Below, piece after piece: positions 63,948 through 64,000 of a stretch of DNA of 64,000 nucleotides; position 1 is the stretch's first letter; each line of letters starts with the position of its first letter. The stretch comes from [Clostridium] polysaccharolyticum (GTDB taxonomy: Bacteria; Bacillota; Clostridia; Lachnospirales; Lachnospiraceae), in contig NZ_FOHN01000008.1 in NCBI RefSeq assembly GCF_900111595.1, positions 62,001 to 126,000 of the forward strand, given 5' to 3'. A program made the translations under genes and the position numbers. The notes under the pieces are model-generated. The model was not told the origin of the DNA. It searched no databases and was given only the letters and a program-made list of their open reading frames with translations.

Positions 63948-64000
63948 TTGACAAAATGTGAAATTAAAGGTAAAATAATAGTAAAAGGTGAGCTATTTTG
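63948..64000 (+). CDS. Start of an unidentified gene, cut by the window end
   Basis: TTG 63948 follows GGAGGTGA by 7 bp and opens MTKCEIKGKIIVKGELF. Only 17 residues are visible, too few to assign a family. Confidence 0.4.
   Translation, partial: MTKCEIKGKIIVKGELF

Noticed and set aside
63948-64000. CRISPR-associated RAMP protein start
   Set aside because: The first residues are only vaguely similar and 17 codons are not enough; left as unidentified.

Overview
The window is about 64 kb of AT-rich, densely coded DNA from a spore-forming, obligately anaerobic-type Firmicute, most likely a Lachnospiraceae member (Clostridium cluster XIVa). This rests on AGGAGG-type ribosome binding sites, TTGACA/TATAAT promoters, spoIIID with a sigma-E-like promoter, a complete Rnf complex, a tetrameric-type cytidine deaminase and the rpmG-secE-nusG-rplKA-rplJL-rpoBC locus. 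Species cannot be named from the sequence. No tRNA, rRNA, CRISPR array or intact insertion sequence was seen.

Layout. 1-1.3 kb: frameshifted remnants and a Pro/Trp-rich orphan protein. 1.3-15.8 kb: a methyltransferase, a large membrane-anchored protein and an M29 aminopeptidase lead into a nucleoside uptake and salvage locus (deoB, deoD, nucleoside-binding lipoprotein, ABC ATPase, two permeases, deoC, cdd, pdp). A GC-rich, highly structured putative RNA lies between the lipoprotein and ATPase genes. 16-22.5 kb: a LytTR regulator divergent from a glycosyltransferase, a PAP2 membrane protein, an Lrp/AsnC regulator behind a leader terminator, a decayed GGDEF gene, a surface trigger-factor-like lipoprotein, a divergent superoxide dismutase and a 53-residue ORF. 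22.5-30.3 kb: spoIIID, rnfCDGEAB, and the flavinylation enzyme ApbE with NusG-II and Gx-transporter genes. 30.4-38.1 kb: a LacI regulator, a CUT1 sugar ABC importer, a YesN-like regulator without its phospho-acceptor Asp, and an unknown 413-aa protein. 38.3-61.9 kb: the ribosomal/RNA polymerase locus, interrupted twice: by small secreted/membrane genes between rplA and rplJ, and by a ~10 kb cluster between rplL and rpoB. 62-64 kb: an eroded GH9 cellulase pseudogene, a D-2-hydroxyacid dehydrogenase and the start of an unidentified gene.

The best candidate for an undescribed system is the cluster at 43.7-53.9 kb. It encodes four nitrogenase component-1-like subunits in two pairs (NifD-like plus NifK-like; NifK-like plus NifD-like), a LysR regulator between the pairs, and an SsuABC/TauABC-type ABC importer. 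All four subunits keep the three P-cluster-type cysteines, and both NifD-like subunits keep a cysteine where NifD has its cofactor ligand Cys275, but the His195 and His442 equivalents appear lost. Both NifD-like subunits also carry an extra N-terminal CxxC-type motif. No NifH, NifB or other nif biosynthesis gene is in the window. I infer a nitrogenase-like reductase acting on an imported small molecule, perhaps a sulfur or nitrogen compound; the substrate is unknown.

Several genes are decaying (DnaJ-like fragment, GGDEF protein, ABC-exporter stub, secreted protein with an in-frame TGA, GH9 cellulase), which suggests recent loss of accessory functions in this lineage.
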